Assembly: GCF_005239225.2 (NCBI RefSeq)
Contig: NC_133299.1
Coordinates: 4,096,967 to 4,160,966 of the forward strand
Direction of reading: 5' to 3'
From: Populus alba
Lineage: Eukaryota > Streptophyta > Magnoliopsida > Malpighiales > Salicaceae
Length of the DNA stretch: 64,000 bases
The notes under the pieces were generated by a model, which searched no databases, was not told the DNA's origin, and was given only the letters and a program-made list of their open reading frames with translations. Below, one piece after another: positions 37,401 through 50,600 of the stretch. The translations under genes and the position numbers were made by a program. Each line of letters opens with the position of its first letter. Position 1 is the stretch's first letter.

Positions 37401-37794
37401 ATAATTTTGGAATTAAGAGTTTTTTACAAGGATATTTTAGAAATAAAAAATATTATCTTTAGAAACTTGTCCAACATATATTCACTCTAAAATTGTCTTA
37501 AAGACAAATTTATTTTATGTCTTTGTTTTTTTAACCAGGCATATTTTTGTTTTCATTATCTTCATTTTTTCTATCCAAGGACAATAACCAAATACTATCT
37601 AAAAATTGAGTTATTGTTTCCTTTAAACTATCGTTTATTCTCTCTTTCTTACACAAAATTAGTTCCCACTAACATGAATTAATTATTTAAATTATATTTA
37701 AATTTAAATTTGATTTAAAATCTAATGAATCCTATCATTACACAATTTTTACAACACTTCGTGCCCATATGATATTATGGTAATAATTATTTTG

Positions 37795-37945
37795 TAAAAT
37801 GCTTTTCACTTAAAAATATATTAAAATAATATTTTTTTTATTTTTTAAAATTTATTTTTAATATCACCGTATCAAAACGATTTAAAAATATCAAAATATT
37901 AATTTTAAAAAAATTTAAATTATTTTAAAACACTTTTGTATCGCA
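37795..37945. repeat. AT-rich MITE-like repeat, copy 1
   Basis: The segment contains ATTTTTTAAAATTTATTTTT, AATATCACCGTATCAAAACG and then TTTTAAAACAC. The same order of words is seen near 38.4-38.5 kb and 57.65-57.79 kb. No clear terminal inverted repeats survive. Confidence 0.5.
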
Positions 37946-38375
37946 AGAACTAACTATTTCTTCATCTATCTGCCATGTATTTTCTTACATCCTTAATACT
38001 TCATATATTAATAATTAACCCCTTAATATTTAATATTAAACCAATTAATCTATTAGCAATTAACCTCTTACCATTTCATCTCTTAGCAATTAACCTCTAA
38101 TTTTTAATCTTGAAACCAAATGTATCATAGTGTAAAATTATAATGACCGCATGTCATGTGAAGATTAATAACTAGTTTTTTTATTTGATATTAAAAATAT
38201 TCTTGAATTAGATGATACGTATATTAAGATTAAATTCTATTTTGGAAGATTTTAAAAACATACCTCCTGCAACCTCCACTTATAATTTAATAATTCTAGC
38301 AAGGCTAATTTTAAGGTTTATGAATCAGAGAAGGAAGGAATTTTTTTAACGCCGGGTTGAAGATGAAAACGACGT

Positions 38376-38545
38376 AACTAGAAATGTATTTAAAAATACA
38401 GGTTTTTTTTTTAAATATTTTTTATTTTTTAAAAATTATTTTTAATATTAACACATTAAAATAATTTAAAATATAAAAAATTATTAATTTTAAAAAATAA
38501 AAAATGTTTTTAAAAGCGTTTTTTAAACGTAATATAAACACACCA
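38376..38545. repeat. AT-rich MITE-like repeat, copy 2, upstream of RST1
   Basis: Same family as 37.8 kb (ATTTTTTAAAAATTATTTTT, AATATTAACACATTAAAATA). It ends only about 90 bases before the RST1 start codon, so it lies in the core promoter or the 5' leader. Confidence 0.5.
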
Positions 38546-38635
38546 CCCTGAACGAAACGCGGAATCCCCCGTCGTTTCTGTCATAGCATTTCCTCCGTTT
38601 TAACTCTCTCGATCGCGCTCTCTCTCACTGCAGAA

Positions 38636-41600
38636 ATGGACTCTTACACTCCTTTACTCCAGAAAACACGGGTTCCACAACCCTCGCTCCAAAAATTCGC
38701 GGTGATTTCAATCTTCTCGAAGCTACGATCCGCGCCGAGTTACCTCGACCCGGATTCCGAACCCGGCAGAGAAGCTATCTCTCAATGCCTCCGCTCCGCT
38801 TCTCCATCCGTCGTCGACCAGTCTGTACGCGAGCTCTGTCGCCTCCTATTGGACTCCAGATTGGACCTCTCCCGAACTTTGCTGGAGCTCCAGTCTGCAC
38901 TCGAAGGGTCCGACCCAAAATTTGTTGGTTTATTTGTTAAAGCTCTTGGATTTGTCGTTCGGGTCGGGTTTCAAAGGAATCATGGGTCGTGGCGTTTTCC
39001 TTCTATTGAGAATCACCCCTTTGTTATGGTTTGTTAACTTAATTGGATTTAAAAAGTTCCTAATTTCGAGGATCACATTTTAATGGACTGTATTATTATT
39101 ATTAAAAAATATTTTTGGCTAATTTGAGGTTTATTGTGTTTGTTTAAAGTGTAAATTCAATAATTTTGAGTTATGGATTGCAGATTTTGTCATCAAGAAC
39201 TGAGGTTCAGTCTGAATTGGTTCAGCAAGTCTTACTATTTTTGGGACAGAATAGAAGATTGGGAATGGTGGAAATTTGTGAATTCTTGAGGCCCTTTTTG
39301 AATTTTTCGATTCTACGCGTGCCCTTTTCGAATTCTTCGTCATCTTTGTTTGCAAGGCAGTTGATATCATCAATGGCTTCGTTTTGTTGTTCTTTCCCTG
39401 ATGAGGCGATTCCGGTTTTAAAGCTACTGATAGGTTGCCTTAAGCATGCGTCACTTAAGAATTCAGATGTCAGTATGCTTGCTTAGTAATTTTTTCTTTT
39501 ACCTTTTCTTTTATTCAGATGGAGCTATACTCTCACGTTGCTTAACTGATTGATTTAACTGGAGCATAAATAATAAATTTAACTGGTTCATACTTCAATG
39601 CGAGCTCATAGCTATTAATTCTAATTTCTTGATGATGTGCAGGAGCTTAAGAACTCATATTATTTTCTGGAATCCATAGTTGATGCATATACGGTCGTTT
39701 TGAGACACTTGGTTGGAACCGGACTGGTATGCTTCTCAATGCAGCATCAGCACAATCTGTTGTCTCATTTGTGCATTATGGAAGTTTGTGTTTTTTTGTG
39801 GACATGGAACTGTTATAATTTTGCATGGAGCTTGTCTGCCATAACTTGCTGTTAATTGTTATCTTCTCCACGTTCACAGCTGGTTACTGAGGCTCAACTG
39901 TTTGGTGTGGAACTGTCAGATGCTATTCTTTCATTATTGACGTGTCATCATGGGCATGCTGGTAGTAGTGAACCAATTGTTGATCTAGTGAAGCGGCTGT
40001 TTGTTGCCCAGAAAAATCTTTCTTTGCAATATATGCCTGAAATATCATCAACACTGCTATCCTTATTTGTTGTCCTGATTCAATCTGATCTTGAATACGA
40101 ACAACTCTCTTTATTGAAACTCCTGAACTTCCTTTTAAAATGGAAAAGTGAAAAGGGTATGTTTCCTAACTCTCATTTTGCTAGCATGAATTAATGATTG
40201 GCTACCTATTACAAGCCCATTAGTTAAATCGTAATCTTCTTGTGCAAGCTTCTTGGTTAATTGGAAATTGTTCTGATGCTAATTCTGTATTTATGACGTT
40301 ACACAATATAGTATTCTCTTAATACTTTTGGATGCCATATGATCATTTAAGTTGCCTTAGCGTTATCTGTCTATTAAAAATTTTATGCAAGGCATAGCTT
40401 CTCCTTTCATCTTCAGTTAGTTTGCAGCCTTGTTTTGTGCAATGTTTCCTTTGCATTTTGTGTTTTGCATCATTAAGAATGACTGGTTTCACTGCAATTA
40501 TTAGTTAGAAAATGAAAACTCACTGTTTGACAATGTCTTAATCTCTCTTCCAAGCCCTTTTCAGGCACTTGATTCTACTTCAATGTTCTTATCATTGTGT
40601 ATAGTTGCCTTTTTTCATCCACTGTCAACCTTCTTGCAATATAAGATAACTTATTTATTTATTTTTCAGAATATGAGGTTGATAGAGTCAAATGTGCTAT
40701 GAGTGAAGAGCTTTTGTTCACATTTCCTGTCATCAACCTATTATCATCTACATCTAGATCTATTAAAGGAGAAGCAGCAGAATTGCTTGTGACGCTGGAA
40801 AAGGTCCTAGTAGAACTGTCAAAAGCACCAAAGACTGGACTAGCCACAGAAGGGGGATTCCCCCCTATCAGCTCTCTAGGATCCATTGCTTATAGGCTTT
40901 TGCGATGCTTGTGGTTTCAGGTTCGATATTACTCTGATTATTATGTTAGAGTGGGGAATTTTTTGTTTGTTTAATACTTGTTGCAATTGTAAGTATTGGG
41001 ATATAGTTTGTGTTTTTCATTTGTTGTTCTCACCCGTAACCTGGAAAAGAAAAGGAAAGACAATATTGTTCTTTGCTGGGTTCCATTTCACACTTTTGTT
41101 CTGAAATGAGAGAAATATGATAGTCCTATTAACAAGCTCATTAAAGATGCCATTATGCTTTATTTAGGAGAGGAAGAGGATAAGGCAGTAATGTTGGGAC
41201 TCTAGAAGTGCCATTTTTGCATCAGATAAAGTAGAGTGGTGCAATAGTATTCATGTGGTCCATTTAGTTGAAATGAAGGTTTAGTGTGTCAAGTTGTTGG
41301 AAATGTGCTATTTTGACTAGCATATGATAATTGAGGTCTTGTAAGATTCTGCCTGTTCTGTTTTCCAGGACCAGTTTTTACTGCCCACTTCCTTCCTGAA
41401 TTTTGCTTCCAGTGGCAAAACTGATGTCAAAGTAATGCACCAGAAACCGAGACATTGGGCTTCTCAGTTAAGCGAATACATTTTGTCGATTGTAGACAGA
41501 AGAAAATCCTCCCTATCTGTTTCTCAGTCTCAAGAACGTTTCACAAGGGGTAAGATAGAATAACACCAATGAATTATGTTTGGTTCATTCTTCATGGTAT

Positions 41601-44600
41601 CCTATTGTTTCAGAAAAATTGCTTTAAAATTGTTGTGCTTTAATATCATGTTCACTTTATACCCACTTTATTATCTTGCAGAACTGCCCCCTTTACTCGT
41701 TGCCATTACTGGTGTTTTGGTGATGCACTGGTCATTTGGAGATACGGCAATTGATTTGCTGGGTGCTATTGGCATTGTGGACCCCAAACAGGGAGTGCCA
41801 CTGCTGCTAGCAATTCTATTTTATAGTAACATCTTCACCAGTAAAGACATTAGTTACCAGAATATGTTGGTGAGTTTTTCTTTTCTTACCTTGCTTCACG
41901 TCTAATTTTAGTTGATACAAGAGTGTATCCAGCTCTCCCTTTGATGTCTTTCACAGTAAGATTTTTGATTCTTGCAGCCAAAACTTCTGGCATTACTTCC
42001 ATCACTCGCATCACATTCTGTGATGATTCCCCTCATAATTCAGACAATCTTGCCGATGCTTCAGAAAGATGGAAAACCGTATGTTCTCTACAACTCATGA
42101 TATTTGTCATTTCTCTTATCCTTCCCTTTTTAGTGCATTTTTTGTTTTTGAAGAATTTCATTGAGCTGTCCTAGTGATGTTGTGTATTGTGGTGATCATA
42201 GCTATGCCATGAAGGGATGGGAGATATCTGCTATGGACAATTATAACATTTTTTCTCAGGTGGAACAGGATAGTGAGAAAGGGTAGAAACAATAGCGATG
42301 TCCATAGTTGTCCTCGGATATATAGGACATGCCAGCTTGAATTGTCATTTTAGTGTGCTTCACATTAGCCCACTGGTTTGGTATTAATATATTCTAACGG
42401 TTCTAATAGGCTTGTTTTCCTTTCTGAAACATGTATTGCTTCTCTTATGGTTGACTGATTTTGCAAATAATGTGACCACGGACACTTGTGATGAGCAACC
42501 CACCATCATAGGATGACCTGATAATTAAACTGACTTTATAATTAAAATTTTCACCAAGTGCCTAAATTGGATAACACATACAATAAGTTTGGTATAATTG
42601 CATGCTCCAAATTTTCTACACCTATACAAGGCAGTGGGTATGAGAAAAACCTGATGAGTTTTCCCAGATAACTAACCATTTGGTACCTGATGGCTTGCCT
42701 GACCAATTGTGGGGTTCTATTTTTTTGCTCAGTTGGCTCTTTTAGCTATTTGAAGAGTCGTAATAGGATCCATTACGTTGGGACTTTGCATAGCAAGTGG
42801 TTTCTTTTATTGTCTGTCTAATAATTTTCTTTCGGTACTTTTAAATACCAATGGTCTTGAACTACTTTCCTCTGAATTGCACTTGATGCATGCTAAATTC
42901 CAACCTATGCTATATGCCTAAATCTGGTAGTTGAGTCAATGTCCGACTCTATTGAAAATCGTTTGTCTTGCTACTGTTTATTTGGCTCAATCATCCAATT
43001 CTAACTGTCCTAGACACCATTTGTTGTGCTCATTCAGTGGGTAATAGTGAGTAATCATGTCTCTAGACAGCTTAACAGATTTCATGGGCACTCAGCATGA
43101 ATGGCTGTATGAATAGTGAAGTTGCTGTCATTGATATGATGAGAACCACATATAGAATGCTTAAAACACATATTTAATCTTCCAACTTTCCATTTGGGGA
43201 TTTCATTCTTATACTTTTATGATGGGCTGCAAGTGTCTAAACTCATTTTGTTCCCCTTGTTTTATTACTGAGCCAAAACTTTGTCACTAGAAATGTTGAT
43301 CTGTCAACGTTAATTATTAGTTAATAAGCCGTTCAGTTTGGCTGACTGAATTACCAGGTGCTTGAAGTTGACAGAGACCACATGGCAAACTTGTGATCCC
43401 TCTTTAAAAGTAAGAAAAAGGACAAAGTGTTGATAAGCATTCCAGCTCAACAAATGGACAAAAATGTTCTCTAATCCCGTCTGAATGCTCTATCCAAATC
43501 ATGCAAAGCAGAAAATAGTTTGATTCTATCTTCCTCAAATTTCCAACCCCACCTGTTTACAATAAAAGCCTTTCATGGTAGAATCCTAGACCAACATCAA
43601 AAATAAAACAACCCAAATCCTCAAAGAAGCAACTGGAATTGTATGTGAAATTATCAGCAATTCAAGCAAAGAACTTAAGCTATCCACATTGTGGCTGCTA
43701 AAGATGAAGTATCAGAGGAAAATTAAAATCCTTCTTTTTTTAAAACAGAATATCAAATCTAATATAGTAACAGACTAAGAGAAACAAAATTCGAAGATTG
43801 TACCAAAAGAGAGAAGGAAAAAACAAAAATAAAAAACTATATCCTAAACATGTATTATGGGTTTTGAAGTTCAAGAACTGAATGGGCCCGAGCTTGATTT
43901 ATGCTTCACAACTGCAAATTGAGGTGTTTGCTGAGTTAGAGGCAAGCAGTGTTGATGAACTCATTGGTGTAGTCATTGGTGCTGGCATGGATGATGTTTT
44001 TTTTTAGGCTTTGGTGGTTTTGGCGTAGTAGATTCCCGGGAAAGCTGTTGATTTTCCAAGAAAGTTGGAATTTGAACAGATATATGAAAGACATTATAGT
44101 CAAGATGCCATCTGTATGTGACTCTAACTGAAACTTGTTGGTTATGGTCAATAGTTAGTCTTCAACTTTCTTAGTTTATAGTTGGACTCTGGTGAATGGC
44201 ATCCACCAAGAAAAATTCAGGGACGTAATAAATGCAAATGAAGCATAAGATTGAAACTGCCAATTCTAATAGTTCATGGATGAAATATGCAATTAAACCC
44301 TTAAAGTCTTATCATTTACTGGTGACCTCTAAAACTTTTTTAACTTGTTACATAATCTTAGTTGTCCTTTCTCCATATCTGTATTTTTTTAACTACAACC
44401 TATGTGTCATATTCAGTGTGTTGTATGCCACCGGCGCTCGTTTGCTTTGTCAGACCTGGGCAATCAATGACCGTGCCTTTGGGAGTTTGCAAGTAAGATT
44501 CTTCTGCTTCCACTCTGCTGAATTGCAAATAACCATTCATTTTAATTGTTTAGGAAAGCAGAAACAAACATACAACTAAAATTTGAAATAATCAATGAAG

Positions 44601-47600
44601 TTGAGATGTGCAGAACTGTTTTATAGAAAGTTTGAAAAATTCTTTTTTGATCCCAGTAAAGATTGCTTAATATGTGTTTGTGTTATGCAATTAAATGCAA
44701 ATTCTGTTCCATTTGGGGGTTTGTGTGCAAAGAATGGTGAGGATGAAGTGGGACTAGCATGTTGCTCAAAAAGAGAAGATAATTTCTATTTATTTGTGTC
44801 AAAATTAATATAGCCATTCGGTCTCATTATGTAGGACCTGAGAAAGGATTCTGGAAGGAGGGGAGGGAAGAAAGGAGAGAGAAGGAGGAACAAAAAGGGG
44901 GAGATGAATCTTTGAAGAATGGCAGTAGGCAGAGAGCAATTCTAATTTTATTATCAATTCAACAAGAAACCCTAAACCAAGAAAGATATGCTTTTTGTAA
45001 AAGAATTAAACTGTGGAACCATAAAAGAAAACGGGAACTGGAATAAAATTTCTAACCAAAAAAGTTATAGTTAATATTAGTTATTATAATAATATAAAAC
45101 AAGTAGATTCACTAAATGAGAAACATTTGAAGTAAAATAAAATCCCTAATTTTCCCAAGATTAGTGATTTTGGGAAAAAACTCAAACTGCAACACCATTC
45201 TCCCTTTGTTAGAAAAAACTCAACCTTGTGTTTCAAAGTGTTGTAGTAGTAAGAATCTGCATTTCTACGCTTTCTCCATAACTTGAAGTTGCACTCCTGG
45301 CCTTGATACATGCATTTTTACTTGCCTTCAACATCACCATTCAAGGGTTTTTTTTTTCTTTTTTGGAATGATGAATTAATTTTTTGAACATCCTGTCTAC
45401 TTGAATAATGAAGTAAAGTTTTTAAACATGTTGTCCGCATTCTGCCTGTAAAAAATCTACTACTGGAACTTTTCATTATTCTGCATTTCTTAGTTTCTTA
45501 GTTGCTGCTATTTCTTATCATGGAATGATGGAACTAGTGTTTCTTCTCCTACTTTTGTTTTGAGCTTGTTAACACAAACTTGAAGTATAGTGATTGCCTG
45601 GTCTAAAGATTCTTGGATGTTGTTAAGTGTAGTTACAGACTTCAAGAGACATTTTTTGATCTAAAGCTTCATAGAGCTCCTTCTCACAATTTCTTGGATT
45701 TTATCCGCTCCTTTTGTCCTGAAGGTATAGAAGGGTGGATGACTGTTTAGAATGTTCATGATTGATGAAACTCACAGGCACTAAAACTGAATGGCTATTG
45801 TACAACAATTATTGTGATTATTGCTGCCATAAAGAAAAGATTTTGGTTGAAATGGCACTTCAGCCTTTGTCAATACTGAAGATGAATAAAGGCAATTCAA
45901 ACAGGAAATATAACAGAATAAAATTTATAACTAATACTAAATGTCATGATAACCTCAAATGTCTAGACTCCCTAAAGAAGTACCAAGTACGAACTAAAAT
46001 ATCTAATTTTCTATGGTAAATTAACATAAGTCATTCATCCATGCTAAACAGATTTTCCTGTCCATGAGTTTGTTTCATTCTCAAATTCTATTGCTATATT
46101 ACTATGCTTTGATACTAACATGCTAGTTGACTTTTAGGCAATATTGCTTCCAAAGGGGCTCACTGAATTCAAGCATGAGAGAAACATCTTAATAAGTTTG
46201 GCTGCCTCCATTCGGGACATTTGCAGAAAGAACCCTGATAGGGGGGTGGATCTTATCTTATCTGTTTCGGTATGTGTGAAGCCATAGCCGCTCTATTTTC
46301 TAATGTCCCAAGTTTACACAATTTAATAGGGTCTCATTCCTCTGAACTAACAGGCTTGCATTGAGAGCCAAGATCATATTATTAAAGCTCTTGGATTTCA
46401 GAGCCTTGCACATCTATGTGAAGCTGATGTAATTGGTAATCCTCCTCCTGCTTTAAAATCCAATCCTTTTCCTTTTCCAATTTATATCTTAAACATTTCT
46501 AGGTTTGAAGATGTTGCTTTTGCCTCTTCCGTTATGTCTGAAAAATTGCATCATATTTCTTGAGAACATTCTGTATGTTTTTTATCCAAATTTGTCTTGC
46601 AAGTTCAAGTATGTAATGGCGTACTCATTTTGATTTCTAGTTATCTGATGGTCAAGACCATCATAAATGATGACATGTAATTGCTAGAATTTAATGTCAA
46701 GGTTTTAGAAGCTTTGGCCAGAATGGAGGTGCCTTATGCTTGCTTAGTGAACCTGCAGCTCCTCTGCAGAAAGTTTAGGAACGACCCCTGAGATTCTTTA
46801 TCTCCAAGTCTTAACTCTTAATAAGATGGATTTTTATCCACCCTTCTTTTTTTTCCCCACATCTTCTATTTTTTACTGGACAAATATTGTCAAGTTCATT
46901 TATTATGATTATAAATTAATGCTGTAGATTTTTGTATTAGTATCCTTACCTTGACTGCAGTGGTAGCTATTATGTCAGAACATATTTGAGTATTTCTATA
47001 AGGTCATAGTTTGAATGATATGGTGTTTTTTGAAAAATGCTAAATCCATGCTTGTATGCGGCCTGAAAATTTGAATGCTAAGTTCAACCACAAATACTTC
47101 AATTATTATCAGCAGGATAATGTGTGTTTTCTTACCCATATATTTCAATTGTATGTCTTCCAGCGGTTATGTTCATGATAAGTTAAAATTGCACTAATTT
47201 TCATTATGTTATGTTCTTAACTACAGTTGAATAAATTTTCTTTTTAGATTTTTATACTGCCTGGGATGTCATTGGTAAGCATGTGGTAGACTACACCACA
47301 GACCCGGCTCTTGCACAAAGGTAAGCACGTGCTGGATTTGATTGCTATTTAAATTTGTGCATCCATTTGGCAATCCTGATTATATAACCAATATAGATCA
47401 TACCAAAAGAAAGGTGAGGCTAGGTAACTTTAGATTGCTAAAGGATTGCCTACCTTTAGCTGTCCAGGCGTCGTATCCTTTTATAAAAGGGGGACATTTT
47501 ACCCTGGTCAGGAGGCAGTATTACCCAGTGGTTAAATAAGAACCTTTCTCAACATTTTTCTTCCTGTTTGGAAAATTGCACCCTAAAACATTCCCCATTT

Positions 47601-50600
47601 GTTCTCCTTGTTTTAATTTATATTGCTCCTTTTTTTCTCATTAACTTTAATGCAACAGTAATCAGTTTTGTTGATTTACCTTGAGGACAACATTCTTAGT
47701 TGCGCCTGATATTTCTGTCAAATCTCTGTACCTAATCCATTTAGCTGTAACTTTTTCATCCTTTCTTTCAATTGATATATTAATATATACCAAATGACTT
47801 CTTGCCATTGACAGCATATGCCTCCTTCTGAGATGGGGTGCAATGGATGCTGAAGCATATTCAGAAGCTTCAAGGAATGTCTTGCAAATTTTATGGGGTA
47901 TTGGAACTGCTGTACATGTCAGTCAAGCACTTGAGTGGGCAAAGGCAAGGATCTTTGCCTTTGAGGCCCTGGGCCAATATGAGGTAAATTGTGTGAGATG
48001 CTTATTATTGAAAGTTATTTAAAATCATTGGAAAATTTTATTGTTTTCAAAATCTTCTCTTGATAATTTTACTTTGACAAAATGTACTATAGTTAGTTCC
48101 GGTACTCATCTTTTTTGCTGCTAACCAAGTTTGGTTTCTTGCATCCTCACATCATATGCTCCAGTTAAAACAGATTCTCTGAATGACTTTATGCTTTACT
48201 AGGTTGCACATATACAAATAGGAATTCCAGATTTTAAGAGAATGAACACAGATTTGCTTTTATGTGAGACGAATCTTGATGTGCTCACGGCTATGGAAGG
48301 ATTTCAAGTCAAGATCATAACTCATGAACATGTGTAAAGAACACATCCACTTTTCTCCTTCACTTGCTGAAAACCATAAGATACTGAAGCTTGATAATTT
48401 GGTTATATTTGCTCCAGGAATCGTCGAAGGTTGGTGAAGGAGAAAAAAATTGCTGGAAGTAAGATTGAGAAGTTGCTAAATGTATTTCCACAGGTTCTCG
48501 TCTCCTCAGGTATTATATGCAATTGGGTTCTGATGTAGATCATGCTGCTTTCCATGTGAGTTTTGGTTTATTGTCTCTAATCTCTGTCCAAAGCATTTTA
48601 TGGCATCATGACAACTCAATTAATTGCGAGAAGTTTATTGTCTGCCCTTGTTACAGGTCCTGATGCAGAATAAGTGGGAAAAAGAGTTGAAAGATATTGA
48701 GTGGACTTTGGAAATGAAAAAGAAAAGGAAAATGAGATGAGAGGAATAATACAATGTAAAACCTCTGGTAGAGAAGCAATATATGAGGTGATTAAGACAG
48801 TAAAATATAGAAAAATGAAGCATTAGATTCATCATAGATGGATAATAGTGTTTGACAAATACAGGAATCTAGCAGACAAGGGTGGGAAAAGGAAAAGAAA
48901 GTAAAATATAGAAAAATGAAGTATTAGATTCATCATAGATGGATAATATTGTTTGACAATTACAGGCATCTAGCTGACAAGGGTGGTTGCCCTTTCTTAA
49001 AGGTGACTACTGCAAACTTTCTTGATGCGGTACAATATGAAGGGCATTTTCTTAGTCACTGTAAACTTTCACTAATGGTGTAATTTTTTCATATCTGAGA
49101 AGGTTCTAGTTATAAGGTTTGAAATATCTTTTTTTTTTTTGCTATTATCTGGATTATTATGTAGTTTTATTCATTAAGGTTTTATTTTTTCTTTGGTTAT
49201 GACTCTTTAGGACTGACTTCGTGTTACATTTGTTGTAAACTTTGAGAAGGCCATTTGGTGAATGAAAAGGAGCCTTGAAAAGTCTTTTTGTGTTTGTTTG
49301 TTTGTTTGGATTTCAAGAGCTCTAGTTTCTTGTCCATCTTAGATGGTTTAGCCTATTGAATGCTAGGTTATCTACTCCACCTCCTCATTTTACGTCGAGT
49401 TGTCTTGGAGTCTGTTCATTTCTTATGTGTGACCTGTACAGTAAATCAAATGAGCAATAAATTTGCAGGGATAAAAGGTAGTGCTGGGCAATTACCTGGG
49501 GCAGCTCTGTTATGCCTTTCCTTTACTCCTAAAGATGTGAACAGCCAATGCTTGTCAAGAGTAAGAAATCATATGTTGAGTTCTTTTCTTGAGAATTTAC
49601 CATGATATTTAAATCTATGTTACTTTCTCTCCCAGGTATCTGTAGATTTCCATGCTGGATATGAGTGTGCACTGGTGGAAATAGCTGCTTCTCTTCAATT
49701 ATCAAGAAATATTTTCACTGCCCTTCTTTCGTTGCAATCTTGGAAGTCCTTCATGCGGCGTTGGATAAGGGCAAATATTTCATCCCTTGATGCTAAAGCA
49801 CCATCTGTTTCATTAGATAAAACTTCTAAAGCTGCTACTGATATCCTGAAGGTTCACCTTTTCCTCTTCTAGCATTTGTACCATAATATTTTATCTGCAG
49901 CAATTTTAAACAGATTCATGCCATGTGTAATGCTCTTCTACTGCATTATTTTCTTGCAGCGTGTGATGCGAGTTGCTGAAGAGTCTATCCCAAGTTCTGC
50001 GGAAAATATTGCTCTGGCTATTGGTGCACTCTGTGTGGTAAGAGATTGCTCTATAAATCTCACTCCAGATTTCACAATCTAACTACTTAATGATGTCTTT
50101 ACTTTGTTCGGTGCTTGGGATCATTGTACCAATCATAAGATCAATTTTATATGCATATCCATGATATTTATGAGATGGAATGTAGAGACTGTGGATTCAA
50201 ATTTCAGCCCAGGCCGGCATTAATGTGGGAAACAGACAGTGATATTGAAAAAAAAGGAAAATGAAAATGCCATCCAGGGCATCTGAACTGCAAATTTCCC
50301 TTAACCAAGTTATGAGGCTGGGTGAAAGTTTGGTGGTCAGTTAATTGGTTTCAGGTCCTGGCACAATCCTGCTATTTCATCTTATTCTATCAAAGGCCTC
50401 TTAACCAGTCATTCTGATTTTTGAGTAATGGTTCGGTTTTTTATTAAATAGAAATGCACTACCATTCACATTTAAACTTCTTGATTCAGATGCTTTGTCA
50501 GTTAAATGGTTGGTTTTGCTGGCTACTTTCAGGTGTTGGCTCCATCTACCCATACTGTCAAATCAACTGCTTCAAAATTTCTGCTAAACTGGTTGTTCCA

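Noticed and set aside
44830..45330. Purine-rich block and minus-strand LTR-like text in RST1 intron 9
   Set aside because: It resembles an LTR leader in composition, but no boundaries, PBS or second copy could be found, so it was not listed as an element.
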